The notes: generated by a model from the letters alone, not told the origin. A DNA stretch of 64,000 bases from Nitrospira sp. (GCA_030653545.1 JAURZE010000038.1:1-64000); one strand, 5' to 3'; positions 7,732 through 15,627 are shown, counted from the stretch's first letter. Made by a program: numbers and translations.

Positions 7732-7827
7732 TTACTTGCCCTTCTCTCGTTTCGCCGCCTTTTTCTCTGCCATCGACTTAGCCGGCTTCTTCTTCGTCTC
7801 TTTTTTCTTGTCCTGCCCTTTGCCCAT
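7732..7827 (-). CDS. Small Lys-rich basic protein, 31 aa
   Basis: The 31 residues MGKGQDKKKETKKKPAKSMA followed by EKKAAKREKGK are almost half lysine. Small proteins of this type (MGKGxDKKKExKKKPxKS) recur in proteobacteria and Nitrospira. AAGGAG lies eight bases before the ATG at 7827, which supports this start. It is probably an RNA- or DNA-associated basic peptide, by composition only. It lies just downstream of the TPM-domain gene on the same strand. Confidence 0.65.
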   Translation of the reverse strand: MGKGQDKKKETKKKPAKSMAEKKAAKREKGK

Positions 7828-7859
7828 GATGCTGCTCCTTCTTGGTTTAAATGCCCTGC

Positions 7860-8612
7860 CTACTTGTAACCTTCCCCGCTCGTCCCGCCGCCAAATCCGC
7901 CCCAGTTGCCGCCGAATCCACCCTGCCCCGTGCCCCAATACTCGCCACGTTGAATGCGGCGATACGGATGTCGCAGGTCCGGGCGGCTGATCCACCAAAA
8001 GAAAGACATCGCACCAAGACTCGTGAAGAGAGTGATCCAGAAGCCGACGCCTTTGAAATGATGCTTCGGTAACGTCCCGACCCGCACCTCTTGAGCCGGA
8101 GTCGCGAGCGCCACCACTGTCCGGTACAGGCCTTCACCGAAATGCCCGAGCTGAATCGCGGGAAGCAACGTGCCGCCGCCGACGTCGGTCATGATGGTCG
8201 GGGTGATAATGGGGAGCATCTGGCGCCCCAACGTCATCGCCGCCTGCCGCTCTTCGACGGAGACCAGCACCATCACTCCATGTTCTTGCTGCGCCGATCC
8301 GATCCCCCATTTCCCATAGAGGGCCGCTGCATATTCGTTGGCCGAGAGAAACGGCTTGATCGATGGCACGGTGACCACGACCATCTCCACCCCGGTTTTT
8401 CGTTCGAGATCCTGACAGACGGAACGAATCCGTTCTTTCCACTCCGCATCCAGCACGCCGGCGTGATCGCTGACATACCCCATCGGACCGGGCAACGGCG
8501 CGCGTTCCTTCGGACGATCATAGAGAGCCCCGTGCGCAGCTCCGATCACAACGAGCCACAGCAGGCTCACCGACGCCATCGCGGAAATGAATTGCCTCGG
8601 TAGGCCGATCAT
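7860..8612 (-). CDS. TPM-domain protein (YgcG-like), membrane-attached
   Basis: A 250-residue protein. Residues 1-30 form a signal peptide, residues 45-170 a TPM domain (YVSDHAGVLDAEWKERIRSVCQDLERKTGVEMVVVTVPS, then GIGSAQQEHGVMVLVSVEERQAAMTLG), with a membrane segment near residue 190 (FWITLFTSLGAMSFFWW) and a Gly/Trp-rich tail. TPM proteins face the periplasm; roles from photosystem repair to phosphatase have been described in distant relatives. Its ATG overlaps the stop of the nucleotidyltransferase-like gene by four bases, so the two are coupled. Confidence 0.82.
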   Translation of the reverse strand: MIGLPRQFISAMASVSLLWLVVIGAAHGALYDRPKERAPLPGPMGYVSDHAGVLDAEWKERIRSVCQDLERKTGVEMVVVTVPSIKPFLSANEYAAALYGKWGIGSAQQEHGVMVLVSVEERQAAMTLGRQMLPIITPTIMTDVGGGTLLPAIQLGHFGEGLYRTVVALATPAQEVRVGTLPKHHFKGVGFWITLFTSLGAMSFFWWISRPDLRHPYRRIQRGEYWGTGQGGFGGNWGGFGGGTSGEGYK

Positions 8613-9373
8613 GCCGGCTCCTCCATCAATCGAGCTTCCACGGATTGCACCAGCCGTTCAAAACTCTCAAGATACCGTTCCATGAGACGGGGCACTTCCT
8701 TCTGCCCCGGCGAGATCTGCCCGCGCTTGAGCAACCAGGCGTCGCGCAGACCCGACAGATCGACGGACAGGAATGTTTCGAAATCCTTCAGGAGCGGCTC
8801 ACCCTGGGACAGCACCGGCCGCTCCAGCAATCGCTGCACCCCACGTAAACAAGGCAGCATCGCCGTCAACGACAGAGGCAGGAGAATCGTAATGGCTTCT
8901 TCCGTTCCCCCTCCTTCAATGAAGCGCTGACGCACGCGCAACAAATTCCCCCGCAAGCTTTGCAGCACTTCGGCACGGAGGTGGCGCTGATCGACCTTGA
9001 ACCCGACGAATGGGTCCTGACCGGCGAGGAGCCGATGCTGTTCCTGCATTTCCAGATACTCGAGAGGAAACACCCGCGCCATCGCCGGCAAGTCGGCTTG
9101 CGTCACAAACAACGGCACGACAATCTGTTCCTTGGCCCACCGGCGATGGAGCGGACCATACTTCTTAAGTTGGTCCGCCTTGGTGGATGTCACCACCAGG
9201 ACAATATTCAGATTCGAACGGCCCGGCAGAAACTCGCCGCGCACGGCGCTGCCATAGAGCAACACCCCATCGAGCGAGTCGCCATACACTCGTTGCACAT
9301 CTTTTACATAGGCCCGCAAGTGCTGCTGATACTCATCCGGCAATCCGTCGATCACCCATTCGTTACCTGCCAT
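8609..9373 (-). CDS. Nucleotidyltransferase-fold protein with a degenerate active site
   Basis: A 254-residue protein starting MAGNEWVIDGLP. The Pol-beta nucleotidyltransferase signature LYGSAVRGEFLPGRSNLNIVLVV is visible at about residues 38-60, but the metal-binding Asp-x-Asp is replaced by Asn-x-Asn (SNLNI instead of SDIDL). The rest is helical. It is therefore likely to have lost catalysis or to use different chemistry. It overlaps the TPM gene by four bases downstream and the FAD monooxygenase gene by eleven upstream, suggesting an operon. Confidence 0.7.
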   Translation of the reverse strand: MAGNEWVIDGLPDEYQQHLRAYVKDVQRVYGDSLDGVLLYGSAVRGEFLPGRSNLNIVLVVTSTKADQLKKYGPLHRRWAKEQIVVPLFVTQADLPAMARVFPLEYLEMQEQHRLLAGQDPFVGFKVDQRHLRAEVLQSLRGNLLRVRQRFIEGGGTEEAITILLPLSLTAMLPCLRGVQRLLERPVLSQGEPLLKDFETFLSVDLSGLRDAWLLKRGQISPGQKEVPRLMERYLESFERLVQSVEARLMEEPA

Positions 9374-10709
9374 CGTGTAACCTCGCCATTCCTGCTGCCG
9401 TACTCCGGGCAAACGGATCCGGCAGGAATCCTGCTGCCATGACTCGATCGATCAATGAAAACGGCGGCGATTGCCGCAGCCCCGCAGTCGTAGACAAGAC
9501 GCGATACCGCAGCCGGGGATTCCGATCCAGCGTGCGAAACACCCGGTTACGGAGAAAGCCAATCACAGGATTCGCCGTGTTCCAGAACAAGACCTGCTCA
9601 TCCGCCAATCGTTGCAACATGGTGACCTGGGGACGCCGGGCATCCTCGTAGGTTTTCAGTTTTGCCGCGGAGAAATTTCGCTCCGCCAGACAGTCCGGCA
9701 ACAAGTCCGCGAGCGTCATCGCATCGACCATCGCTTGCATACGGCCTTGCGACGCGTGCGGATTCATGGCATGAGCCGCGTCGCCGATCAGCACTGCGCC
9801 GTCCGCCACCCAGGTCGGCGTCCGCACACGCCCGGTCGGCATGAACGCGGTCTGACTCCAATCCGTCAATTGCTGAAACAACGGCTTGAGCGCGGGATCA
9901 ATGGCCGTCCAAGCCTCCTGCACGGCCGGAAGGCCCTGCGCCTTAATACGATCATAGGTGCCGGTTGGGATCATATAGAAACAATAAACCTTGCCGCCCG
10001 CGGCAGGAAAGAGTCCGAGAATCGTTTTCTTTCCAACGTAATACTTGGCTTCAGTGATCGGCAACGGAGAATCGAGAATCGCGATCAGATACCCCTGCGG
10101 ATAGAGATGCACCTCCGCCGGAATCTGCAGGGCCTGCCGAACCTTGGAAAACGCGCCATCGGCCCCGACAACCACCTTCGCACGAATCGTCACCTCTTCC
10201 CCGCCGCGCGTTGCGGTCAGACCGCTCACCTGCGTCCCCTCCTTCACCAGACTGACAAAGCTGGCGCCATACCAAAGCGCGACCGACGGTTCAGCCTGGA
10301 TCGCATCGAGAATGGCGTGGTGCGCCACATTCGGCAACGTCACGACGGCGTGATTGTATGGCGCGGGCAACTCCCCGTAGTCGACGGTGCACAACCGCTC
10401 TCCACCCACCCGGCAGAAATGAAACTTGCGGATCGGCCTGGTCGAATCCACCGGCAACTTCTTGAGCAATCCCAACCGATCTAATACTCGTTGACCATTC
10501 GGCTGAAGAATTTCTCCACGTAGCCCCTGCGGCGGACCTGAGGCCTGCTCGAGCACGATCGTCTTGATCCCCTGCTGAGCCAACGCAAGCGCCAATACGG
10601 CCCCTCCGCCTCCGGCCCCGACGACAGCAATATCTGTTTCGACGATGGTCCCTGCCACGTGCGTCCCGTTTATGGTTTCCAGAGATGGTAGCGCTGCGGA
10701 TCGTTCCAC
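9363..10709 (-). CDS. FAD-dependent monooxygenase (UbiH/PHBH type)
   Basis: A 448-residue flavoprotein. The N-terminal dinucleotide-binding motif is AVVGAGGGGAVLALALAQQGI with a Glu (VLEQA) at the end of beta-2. The central motif VVGADGAFSKVRQ matches the DG motif, and VLIGDAAHAMNPHASQGRMQAMVDAMTLADLL is the GD motif that contacts FAD. The closest general type is the ubiquinone or aromatic hydroxylase group; the substrate is unknown. The ATG at 10709 lies within the 3' end of the upstream gene; a GTG at 10658 is an alternative start. Confidence 0.82.
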   Translation of the reverse strand: MERSAALPSLETINGTHVAGTIVETDIAVVGAGGGGAVLALALAQQGIKTIVLEQASGPPQGLRGEILQPNGQRVLDRLGLLKKLPVDSTRPIRKFHFCRVGGERLCTVDYGELPAPYNHAVVTLPNVAHHAILDAIQAEPSVALWYGASFVSLVKEGTQVSGLTATRGGEEVTIRAKVVVGADGAFSKVRQALQIPAEVHLYPQGYLIAILDSPLPITEAKYYVGKKTILGLFPAAGGKVYCFYMIPTGTYDRIKAQGLPAVQEAWTAIDPALKPLFQQLTDWSQTAFMPTGRVRTPTWVADGAVLIGDAAHAMNPHASQGRMQAMVDAMTLADLLPDCLAERNFSAAKLKTYEDARRPQVTMLQRLADEQVLFWNTANPVIGFLRNRVFRTLDRNPRLRYRVLSTTAGLRQSPPFSLIDRVMAAGFLPDPFARSTAAGMARLHDGR

Positions 10710-11230
10710 ATCGTCAAGAACTTCTGTTTCGCCTGAGCCGTAATGGCGTGATCGTGAATCACATCAAGCCGCTCATCATTGTACCGATTCCCGCTGCCGG
10801 TATGGTTCATCGATCCGGACGCGTTGATCTCGTCATCGATCACCACTTGCTTGAGATGCATTAGCCCGTCGTGCTGATTAACGAGGATGGGAATACCGGC
10901 CAGGTGCAAGGTCTCGACGGCGGTCTTTTGCTTGTGATCGTCGAGTCTCTCCCGATCGGTAATGACGCGCACATCCAGACCGCGCTTCTTCGCCTCGACT
11001 AGGCCTTTCACGGCCAACGGCGAAGTCAGCCCATACACAGCTACGTAAATATATCGTGAAGCATGATCGTAGATCTTCGACAGTTTCGTGAGCGGCTCGT
11101 CCTCGGGGGCGTAATATACTTCAATACTGGTAGCCTGGGCCGCATTACTCACGCCTCCCACGAGACAGACAATTGCAAGCCCACATCGAAGAAGAGATTG
11201 GCTGAAGGCTGGCCAGCACCGCCTCGTCAT
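10670..11230 (-). CDS. Secreted phospholipase D-like (single HKD) protein
   Basis: A 186-residue protein with a signal peptide (GLAIVCLVGGVSNAAQA) and one PLD-family motif HLKQVVIDDEINASGSMNHT (HxKx4D...GSxN) near its C-terminus. Single-motif members such as Nuc are periplasmic nucleases or phosphodiesterases that act as dimers. The start at 11230 overlaps the stop of the upstream gene as ATGA, so the pair is translationally coupled. Substrate (nucleic acid or phospholipid) cannot be decided. Confidence 0.82.
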   Translation of the reverse strand: MTRRCWPAFSQSLLRCGLAIVCLVGGVSNAAQATSIEVYYAPEDEPLTKLSKIYDHASRYIYVAVYGLTSPLAVKGLVEAKKRGLDVRVITDRERLDDHKQKTAVETLHLAGIPILVNQHDGLMHLKQVVIDDEINASGSMNHTGSGNRYNDERLDVIHDHAITAQAKQKFLTMWNDPQRYHLWKP

Positions 11231-11604
11231 TCGACTTCGAAGAGATCTCGAAAGTGATCGTCGGACGCGTCCCACGCCTGAGTGGAATGGGTACCGAGCC
11301 AGCCGCGCAGGAATGCTTTCTGGCCAGGCGTCAGCTGTTGCTTGATCTGGTGCGATCGCCCTTGAAGAGGCTGAAGAAATCCCACCCGTTTCTGAAAATC
11401 CAGCGTGGCGGTGCGAACATAGACGCCGGTATACATCGACGGCTTGTCATCCTCCCCCTCGCCTTGAATCCAAACGGATAAAAACTTCTCTAACTGTAGT
11501 CCAGCACTATCCATGGCCGGGTCAGTTTCATGAAACAGCTCTTGCTCGGACTCCTTGAGAGGGGTTGCCTCAAGAGCCCGAAACATAAAATTTTGTTTCC
11601 ACAT
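11227..11604 (-). CDS. Hypothetical protein, 125 aa
   Basis: A soluble protein starting MWKQNFMFRALEATPLKESEQELFHETDP. No family is recognised. It carries Trp-rich and charged segments (FLRGWLGTHSTQAWDASDDHFRDLFEVE) and no signal peptide. The start is set by a strong GGAGGAG site (11611-11617 on the plus strand as CTCCTCC) seven bases upstream. It forms a coupled pair with the PLD-like gene. Confidence 0.65.
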   Translation of the reverse strand: MWKQNFMFRALEATPLKESEQELFHETDPAMDSAGLQLEKFLSVWIQGEGEDDKPSMYTGVYVRTATLDFQKRVGFLQPLQGRSHQIKQQLTPGQKAFLRGWLGTHSTQAWDASDDHFRDLFEVE

Positions 11605-11630
11605 CGACGACTCCTCCGAGAGGGTCGCAT

Positions 11631-11658
11631 AGTGTATGGGGAGCCAAATGAAAGTCAA
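11631..11658 (-). promoter_or_regulatory. Promoter of the 11604 gene (minus strand)
   Basis: On the minus strand TTGACT (11658-11653), a 16-base spacer and TACACT (11636-11631). Transcription would begin near 11624, placing the GGAGGAG ribosome binding site shortly downstream. It faces away from the thiS-like promoter at 11683. Confidence 0.45.
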
Positions 11659-11682
11659 GCAATGTGCCAGGCCCGCGTTGCC

Positions 11683-11712
11683 TTGACAAGGGCGGAGACT
11701 CTTTGTTAACGT
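11683..11712 (+). promoter_or_regulatory. Promoter of the sulfur-carrier locus
   Basis: A perfect TTGACA (11683-11688), an 18-base spacer and TAACGT (11707-11712), which keeps the key T, A and final T of a -10 box. Transcription would start near 11719, giving a leader of about 34 bases before the ATG at 11753. Confidence 0.5.
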
Positions 11713-11752
11713 CCTGAAATTCCTTAATCTCTAGGCCAACTTGGGAGAATCC

Positions 11753-11953
11753 ATGCAGGTCAAGGTCAACGGGAAATCCGAGGACATCCAAAGCGGCAGC
11801 GTCCTCGATTTGCTCACGCTCAAGAAGATCGATCCTCAGATGGTTGCGGTCGAGGTCAATGACAAAATGATCGATCGGGAACATCTCGCCACCACTACCC
11901 TCAAGGAGGGCGATCTGGTCGAATTCCTCTTTTACATGGGAGGAGGCCGGTGA
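11753..11953 (+). CDS. thiS: ThiS/MoaD-family sulfur carrier protein with extra C-terminal Arg
   Basis: A 66-residue beta-grasp protein (MQVKVNGKSEDI..., KKIDPQMVAVEVNDKMI, EGDLVEFLFYM) of the ThiS type. Carriers of this family are adenylated and thiocarboxylated on a terminal GG. Here the protein ends MGGGR, so one residue must be removed, presumably by the JAMM protease at 16472. It might serve thiamine or cysteine synthesis. The GGAGGAGG encoding the glycines also forms the ribosome binding site of the next gene, whose GTG start overlaps the stop. Confidence 0.82.
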   Translation: MQVKVNGKSEDIQSGSVLDLLTLKKIDPQMVAVEVNDKMIDREHLATTTLKEGDLVEFLFYMGGGR

Positions 11954-12879
11954 CGATGATTATGCACAAAGAAATTACCGAATTGATCGGCAAGACTCCG
12001 CTCGTCCGGTTGAACCGGCTGTCCAAACCAGGCTCCGCGACAATCTATGGCAAAGTAGAGTTTTTTAATCCGGGTGGCAGCGTCAAAGATCGCATCTGCC
12101 TCAACATGATCAATGAGGCGGAACGGCAGGGCAAACTGAAGCCGGGCGGCACCATCGTCGAGCCGACCAGTGGTAATACCGGTATCGGCCTGGCCCTGGT
12201 TTCAGCCGTACGCGGTTACAAGCTGATCCTGGTCATGCCGGAGAGCATGAGCATGGAGCGGGCGAGCCTACTGTCCTCTTATGGGGCACAGCTAGTCCTC
12301 ACTCCCGCGTGGGAAGGGATGAAAGGGTCCATTAAGGAAGCGGAGAGCATCCTGGCTCAGAACCCCAGCTATTTCATGCCGGATCAGTTTTCGAACCCGG
12401 CGAATCCGGCGATGCACCGAATGACCACGGCTCCAGAGATTCTGGATGCCCTGGACGGGAAGATCGACGCGTTTGTGGCGGCGGTCGGCACCGGCGGAAC
12501 CATTACGGGCTGCGGAGAGCTGTTCAAGGAAAAGAACCCGAACGTGCAAGTGATCGCAGTGGAACCGGCGGGCTCACCGGTCTTGTCCGGCGGTGATCCG
12601 GGACCCCACAAGATTCAAGGCATCGGAGCCGGGTTCATTCCCAAAGTCTTGAACCGGAAGATTATCGACCGCGTGATTACCGTCACGGACGATGAGGCCT
12701 ATCAAACAGCCAAACAGCTGTCAAAAAAAGAAGGCTTGCTGGTCGGCATTTCAGCCGGTGCCAATGTCTTCGCCGCTCAGAAAATCGCCGAAGAACTCGG
12801 CCCAGGGAAGAATGTCGTGACCATCCTGTGCGACACCGGCGAGCGCTACATCAGCATCGAGAAGTATTTTAATATCTGA
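11950..12879 (+). CDS. cysK: Cysteine synthase (CysK/CysM family)
   Basis: A 309-residue fold-type II PLP enzyme. NPGGSVKDR contains the Schiff-base lysine (Lys46), TSGNTG at residues 73-78 binds the substrate carboxylate, and GTGGTITG binds the cofactor phosphate. It replaces the beta substituent of O-acetylserine or O-phosphoserine with sulfur. Its place directly after a sulfur carrier recalls Mycobacterium tuberculosis CysM, which takes sulfur from CysO thiocarboxylate. Which donor is used cannot be read from the sequence. The GTG at 11950 overlaps the carrier stop; ATGs at 11956 and 11962 are alternatives. Confidence 0.88.
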   Translation: MTMIMHKEITELIGKTPLVRLNRLSKPGSATIYGKVEFFNPGGSVKDRICLNMINEAERQGKLKPGGTIVEPTSGNTGIGLALVSAVRGYKLILVMPESMSMERASLLSSYGAQLVLTPAWEGMKGSIKEAESILAQNPSYFMPDQFSNPANPAMHRMTTAPEILDALDGKIDAFVAAVGTGGTITGCGELFKEKNPNVQVIAVEPAGSPVLSGGDPGPHKIQGIGAGFIPKVLNRKIIDRVITVTDDEAYQTAKQLSKKEGLLVGISAGANVFAAQKIAEELGPGKNVVTILCDTGERYISIEKYFNI

Positions 12880-12896
12880 CGGTTGATCAAGGAGGG

Positions 12897-13046
12897 ATGC
12901 CCAAAATAGACATCCAACAAGGCCGCAGACGAGAAAAACCGGACGCGTACCCTCTGGGGTACGTTGAGGATTTTTCGAGCCGAGAACGAAGTTGGGGGCT
13001 ATTTTCAGCATCCCGTGGAATATGGAATTCACTGAAGAGCAAATAA
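12897..13046 (+). other. Short ORF or degenerate intergenic repeat between cysK and the E1 gene
   Basis: A 49-codon frame reads MPKIDIQQGRRREKPDAY..., then GYVEDFSS; in the neighbouring frame the text continues RTKLGAIFSIPWN. Together they look like one short sequence (GYVEDFx..RTKLxxxFS) interrupted by a frameshift. A stem CGTACCC/GGGTACG (12946-12963) with a T-rich tail lies inside. I take it for a repeat or decayed small ORF rather than a working gene. The AAGGAGG is too close to its ATG to act well. Confidence 0.3.
12946..12963 (+). terminator. Weak terminator-like hairpin after cysK
   Basis: Stem CGTACCC with loop TCTG and GGGTACG, followed by TTGAGGATTTTT. The T-run is separated from the stem by seven bases, so termination would be partial at best and the downstream E1 gene may still be co-transcribed. 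Confidence 0.3.
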
Positions 13047-13834
13047 ACCGATACAGCCGGCACATTCTCCTGCCTGAAGTCGGCGGCAAAGGCCAGAAGA
13101 AGATCGCCAAGGCGAAGATTCTTCTCGTCGGCGCCGGAGGTCTGGGCTCACCGGCTGCACTCTATCTGGCCGCGGCCGGCGTCGGCACCATCGGTCTCAT
13201 CGACAGCGACGTGGTGGACCTGACGAACTTGCAACGACAGATCCTTCACCACACATCCGACATCGGGCGCCCCAAAGTCGTCTCCGGGAAGGAAAAGATC
13301 GCGGCGCTGAATCCCGACGTCATCGTAAAGACCTACGAAGAGCGCCTGACTGCGGGGAATGCGCTCAAGATTTTCAGCGAATACGATGTCATCATCGATG
13401 GCGTCGATAACTTTACGGCCAAGTTCCTCATCAACGATGCCTGCTTCTTTGCCGACAAGCCACTGATCCATGGCGGAATCCTTCGCTTCGATGGCCGTGT
13501 GACGACGATTGTGCCGAAGAAGTCGGCCTGCTACCGTTGTGTGTTCAAGACCCCACCACCGGCCGGTCTGGTCGCGTCCTGCCAAGAAGCGGGTGTGATC
13601 GGCGTATTGGCAGGGATCATCGGAACGATCCAGGCAACCGAAGCGTTGAAACTCATTCTCGGCATCGGACGGCCATTGACGGATCGACTGTTGGACTTCG
13701 ATGCCAAAAAGACACTCTTCCGTGAGATCAAGGTGAAGCGCAACCCTCACTGCGCACTCTGCGGTGACCATCCGACGATCACCGAGCTGTTTGACGATGG
13801 AGATCCGTTTGCCGGCTGTGCCGTTCGTCCCTAG
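13022..13834 (+). CDS. moeB: E1-like sulfur carrier adenylyltransferase (MoeB/ThiF family), copy 1
   Basis: A 270-residue protein starting MEFTEEQINRYSRHILLPEVG, the standard MoeB/ThiF N-terminus. GAGGLGS at residues 37-43 binds ATP. Two CxxC pairs (Cys170/Cys173 and Cys244/Cys247) form the structural zinc site, and Cys187 (SCQEAG) is the conserved catalytic-loop cysteine. It should adenylate the C-terminal glycine of a ThiS/MoaD carrier. It is about 60% similar by eye to the second copy at 15660, suggesting each serves its own carrier. Confidence 0.88.
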   Translation: MEFTEEQINRYSRHILLPEVGGKGQKKIAKAKILLVGAGGLGSPAALYLAAAGVGTIGLIDSDVVDLTNLQRQILHHTSDIGRPKVVSGKEKIAALNPDVIVKTYEERLTAGNALKIFSEYDVIIDGVDNFTAKFLINDACFFADKPLIHGGILRFDGRVTTIVPKKSACYRCVFKTPPPAGLVASCQEAGVIGVLAGIIGTIQATEALKLILGIGRPLTDRLLDFDAKKTLFREIKVKRNPHCALCGDHPTITELFDDGDPFAGCAVRP

Positions 13835-13865
13835 CGTTTAACTTTTTACGTATGATGGTGTCGCA

Positions 13866-15116
13866 ATGACCAAGATGAAAGCCCTCGTGTGCCGGGAATG
13901 CGGGAAAGAATATCCCACAAAAGCGATCCACGTCTGCGAGATGTGTTTCGGCCCCCTCGAAGTGAAATACAACTACGAGGAAATCAAGAAATCGATTTCG
14001 CGCAAGAAGATCCAAGAGGGTCCCCACAGCATGTGGCGCTATATCGATCTGCTTCCGGTCGAGGGCACGAACTTCGTCGGCCCGCATGCCGGATTGACGC
14101 CGCTGGTCCGCGCCAAAAATCTCGGCGCCTATCTCGGCCTCGATGAGCTCTACATTAAGAACGATACGGTCAATCACCCGACACTCTCCTTCAAGGATCG
14201 TGTCGTCGCTGTCGCGCTGACACGCGCCCGGGAACTTGGATTTGAGACGGTGGCCTGCGCTTCGACCGGCAACCTGGCAAATTCCGTGTCCGCCCATGCG
14301 GCAGCCGCCAACCTCCATTGCTACGTCTTCATCCCGGGAGATTTGGAAGCCGCGAAGGTATTAGGCAATCTCATCTATAAACCGCATGTGGTCGAGGTCG
14401 AAGGCAACTACGACGATGTGAACCGGCTCTGCAGCGAAATCGCCGGCGAACACGGCTGGGGTTTCGTGAACATCAACATCCGCCCCTACTATGCCGAGGG
14501 CTCGAAAACGCTCGCGTACGAAACAGTCGAGCAATTGGGATGGAAGACGCCGGACCAGGTCGTCATTCCCATGGCCTCTGGCTCGCTCCTGACCAAGATC
14601 TGGAAGGGGTTGCACGAAATGAAGTACGTGGGGCTCATCGACGACGTCCACACAAAGCTCAACGGCGCCCAAGCGGAAGGCTGCTCCCCGATCTCCACCG
14701 CCTTCAAAGCGGGACGCGACTTCTTCAAGCCAGTCAAGCCGAAGACGATCGCCAAATCGCTGGCCATCGGCAATCCGGCCGACGGCTATTACGCGTTAAA
14801 GGCGACGGCCGAGAGCCAAGGCGCCATGGACATGGTGACCGACGAAGAAGTCGTCGACGGCATCAAGCTGCTGGCGCAGACCGAAGGCATTTTCGCCGAG
14901 ACCGCCGGCGGAGTGACCATCGGCGTGCTAAAGAAACTGGTCAAGCAGGGCGTGATCAAGAAGAACGAAGTGACGGTCGCCTACATCACGGGGAACGGAT
15001 TGAAGACGCAGGAAGCGGTCATCGATGCCGTCGGACGGCCGACCCGCATTCAGCCGAGCCTGGTGGCCTTTGAAAAAACCTTTAAGTTGGGAAAGAACGG
15101 TGGTGGTGACGCATGA
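13866..15116 (+). CDS. thrC: Threonine synthase with N-terminal zinc ribbon
   Basis: A 416-residue PLP enzyme. Residues 9-27 hold two CxxC pairs (Cys9, Cys12, Cys24, Cys27), likely zinc. The PLP lysine is Lys110 in PTLSFKDRVV, and CASTGNLANSVSAHAA is the substrate loop. Normally it converts O-phosphohomoserine to threonine. Its stop overlaps the start of the MoaD-like carrier (ATGA), so the two are translated together; this raises the possibility that it can accept sulfur to make homocysteine. A TATGAT at 13851-13856 lies nine bases before the start. Confidence 0.88.
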   Translation: MTKMKALVCRECGKEYPTKAIHVCEMCFGPLEVKYNYEEIKKSISRKKIQEGPHSMWRYIDLLPVEGTNFVGPHAGLTPLVRAKNLGAYLGLDELYIKNDTVNHPTLSFKDRVVAVALTRARELGFETVACASTGNLANSVSAHAAAANLHCYVFIPGDLEAAKVLGNLIYKPHVVEVEGNYDDVNRLCSEIAGEHGWGFVNINIRPYYAEGSKTLAYETVEQLGWKTPDQVVIPMASGSLLTKIWKGLHEMKYVGLIDDVHTKLNGAQAEGCSPISTAFKAGRDFFKPVKPKTIAKSLAIGNPADGYYALKATAESQGAMDMVTDEEVVDGIKLLAQTEGIFAETAGGVTIGVLKKLVKQGVIKKNEVTVAYITGNGLKTQEAVIDAVGRPTRIQPSLVAFEKTFKLGKNGGGDA

Positions 15117-15385
15117 TTAAAGTCCGCATCCCTACTCCCCTCCGGCCGCTGACGAAGAACCAGGGGGAAGTTGAAACGACAGCCGGCAGCATCACGAACA
15201 TGATCGAGTCGCTGAACAGCGCGCACCCCGGCATTAAGGATCGCCTCTGCGATGAGTCTGGTGAATTGCGCCGCTTCGTGAATATCTATGTGAACGAGGA
15301 AGACATTCGATTCCTCAAGGGCAAAGAGACCATGCTGAAGGATGGCGACGAAGTCTCCATCGTTCCGGCGATCGCGGGAGGCTAA
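15113..15385 (+). CDS. MoaD/CysO-family sulfur carrier protein
   Basis: A 90-residue beta-grasp carrier (IKVRIPTPLRPLTKNQGEVETTAGSITNMIESLN, then LKDGDEVSIVPAIAGG) ending in mature Gly-Gly. The pattern LRPLTxxxxxVxxxxGS is typical of CysO-like MoaD proteins that carry sulfur for cysteine synthesis. The terminal glycine would be adenylated by an E1 enzyme and converted to a thiocarboxylate. Coupled to thrC by a four-base overlap and followed two bases later by the NIL-domain gene. Confidence 0.88.
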   Translation: MIKVRIPTPLRPLTKNQGEVETTAGSITNMIESLNSAHPGIKDRLCDESGELRRFVNIYVNEEDIRFLKGKETMLKDGDEVSIVPAIAGG

Positions 15386-15387
15386 CC

Positions 15388-15627
15388 ATGTCACATTTAC
15401 GCTTTCACGTGCGATTTCCCGAAGACAAGGTCAAAGAGCCGATCATTTATCAGATCGGCCGCGAGTACAATATCGTCACCAACGTGCGCCGCGCCGATGT
15501 GCGTGAAACCACCGGCTGGGTCGATGTCGAGCTCTCAGGCGAAATTGCCGAGATCGAACGGGCGCTCGACGGCCTTCGAAAAAAAGGCTGTGTCGTCGAT
15601 CCCATCGAACTAAACGTGGTGGAATAA
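15388..15627 (+). CDS. Stand-alone NIL-domain protein
   Basis: A 79-residue ferredoxin-like protein (RFHVRFPEDKVKEPIIYQIGREYNIVTNVRRADVRETTGWVDVELSGEIAEIERALDGL). NIL domains otherwise occur at the C-terminus of the methionine transporter ATPase MetN, where they bind methionine, and beside ferredoxins. A free NIL protein inside a sulfur-carrier operon suggests sensing or binding of a sulfur amino acid. GGGAGG lies just before the ATG. A role in methionine metabolism is inference. Confidence 0.8.
   Translation: MSHLRFHVRFPEDKVKEPIIYQIGREYNIVTNVRRADVRETTGWVDVELSGEIAEIERALDGLRKKGCVVDPIELNVVE

Noticed and set aside
9471-10484. A 337-codon plus-strand frame opposite the FAD monooxygenase
   Set aside because: High GC gives long antisense frames; the minus-strand protein has all FAD motifs, and this frame has none.
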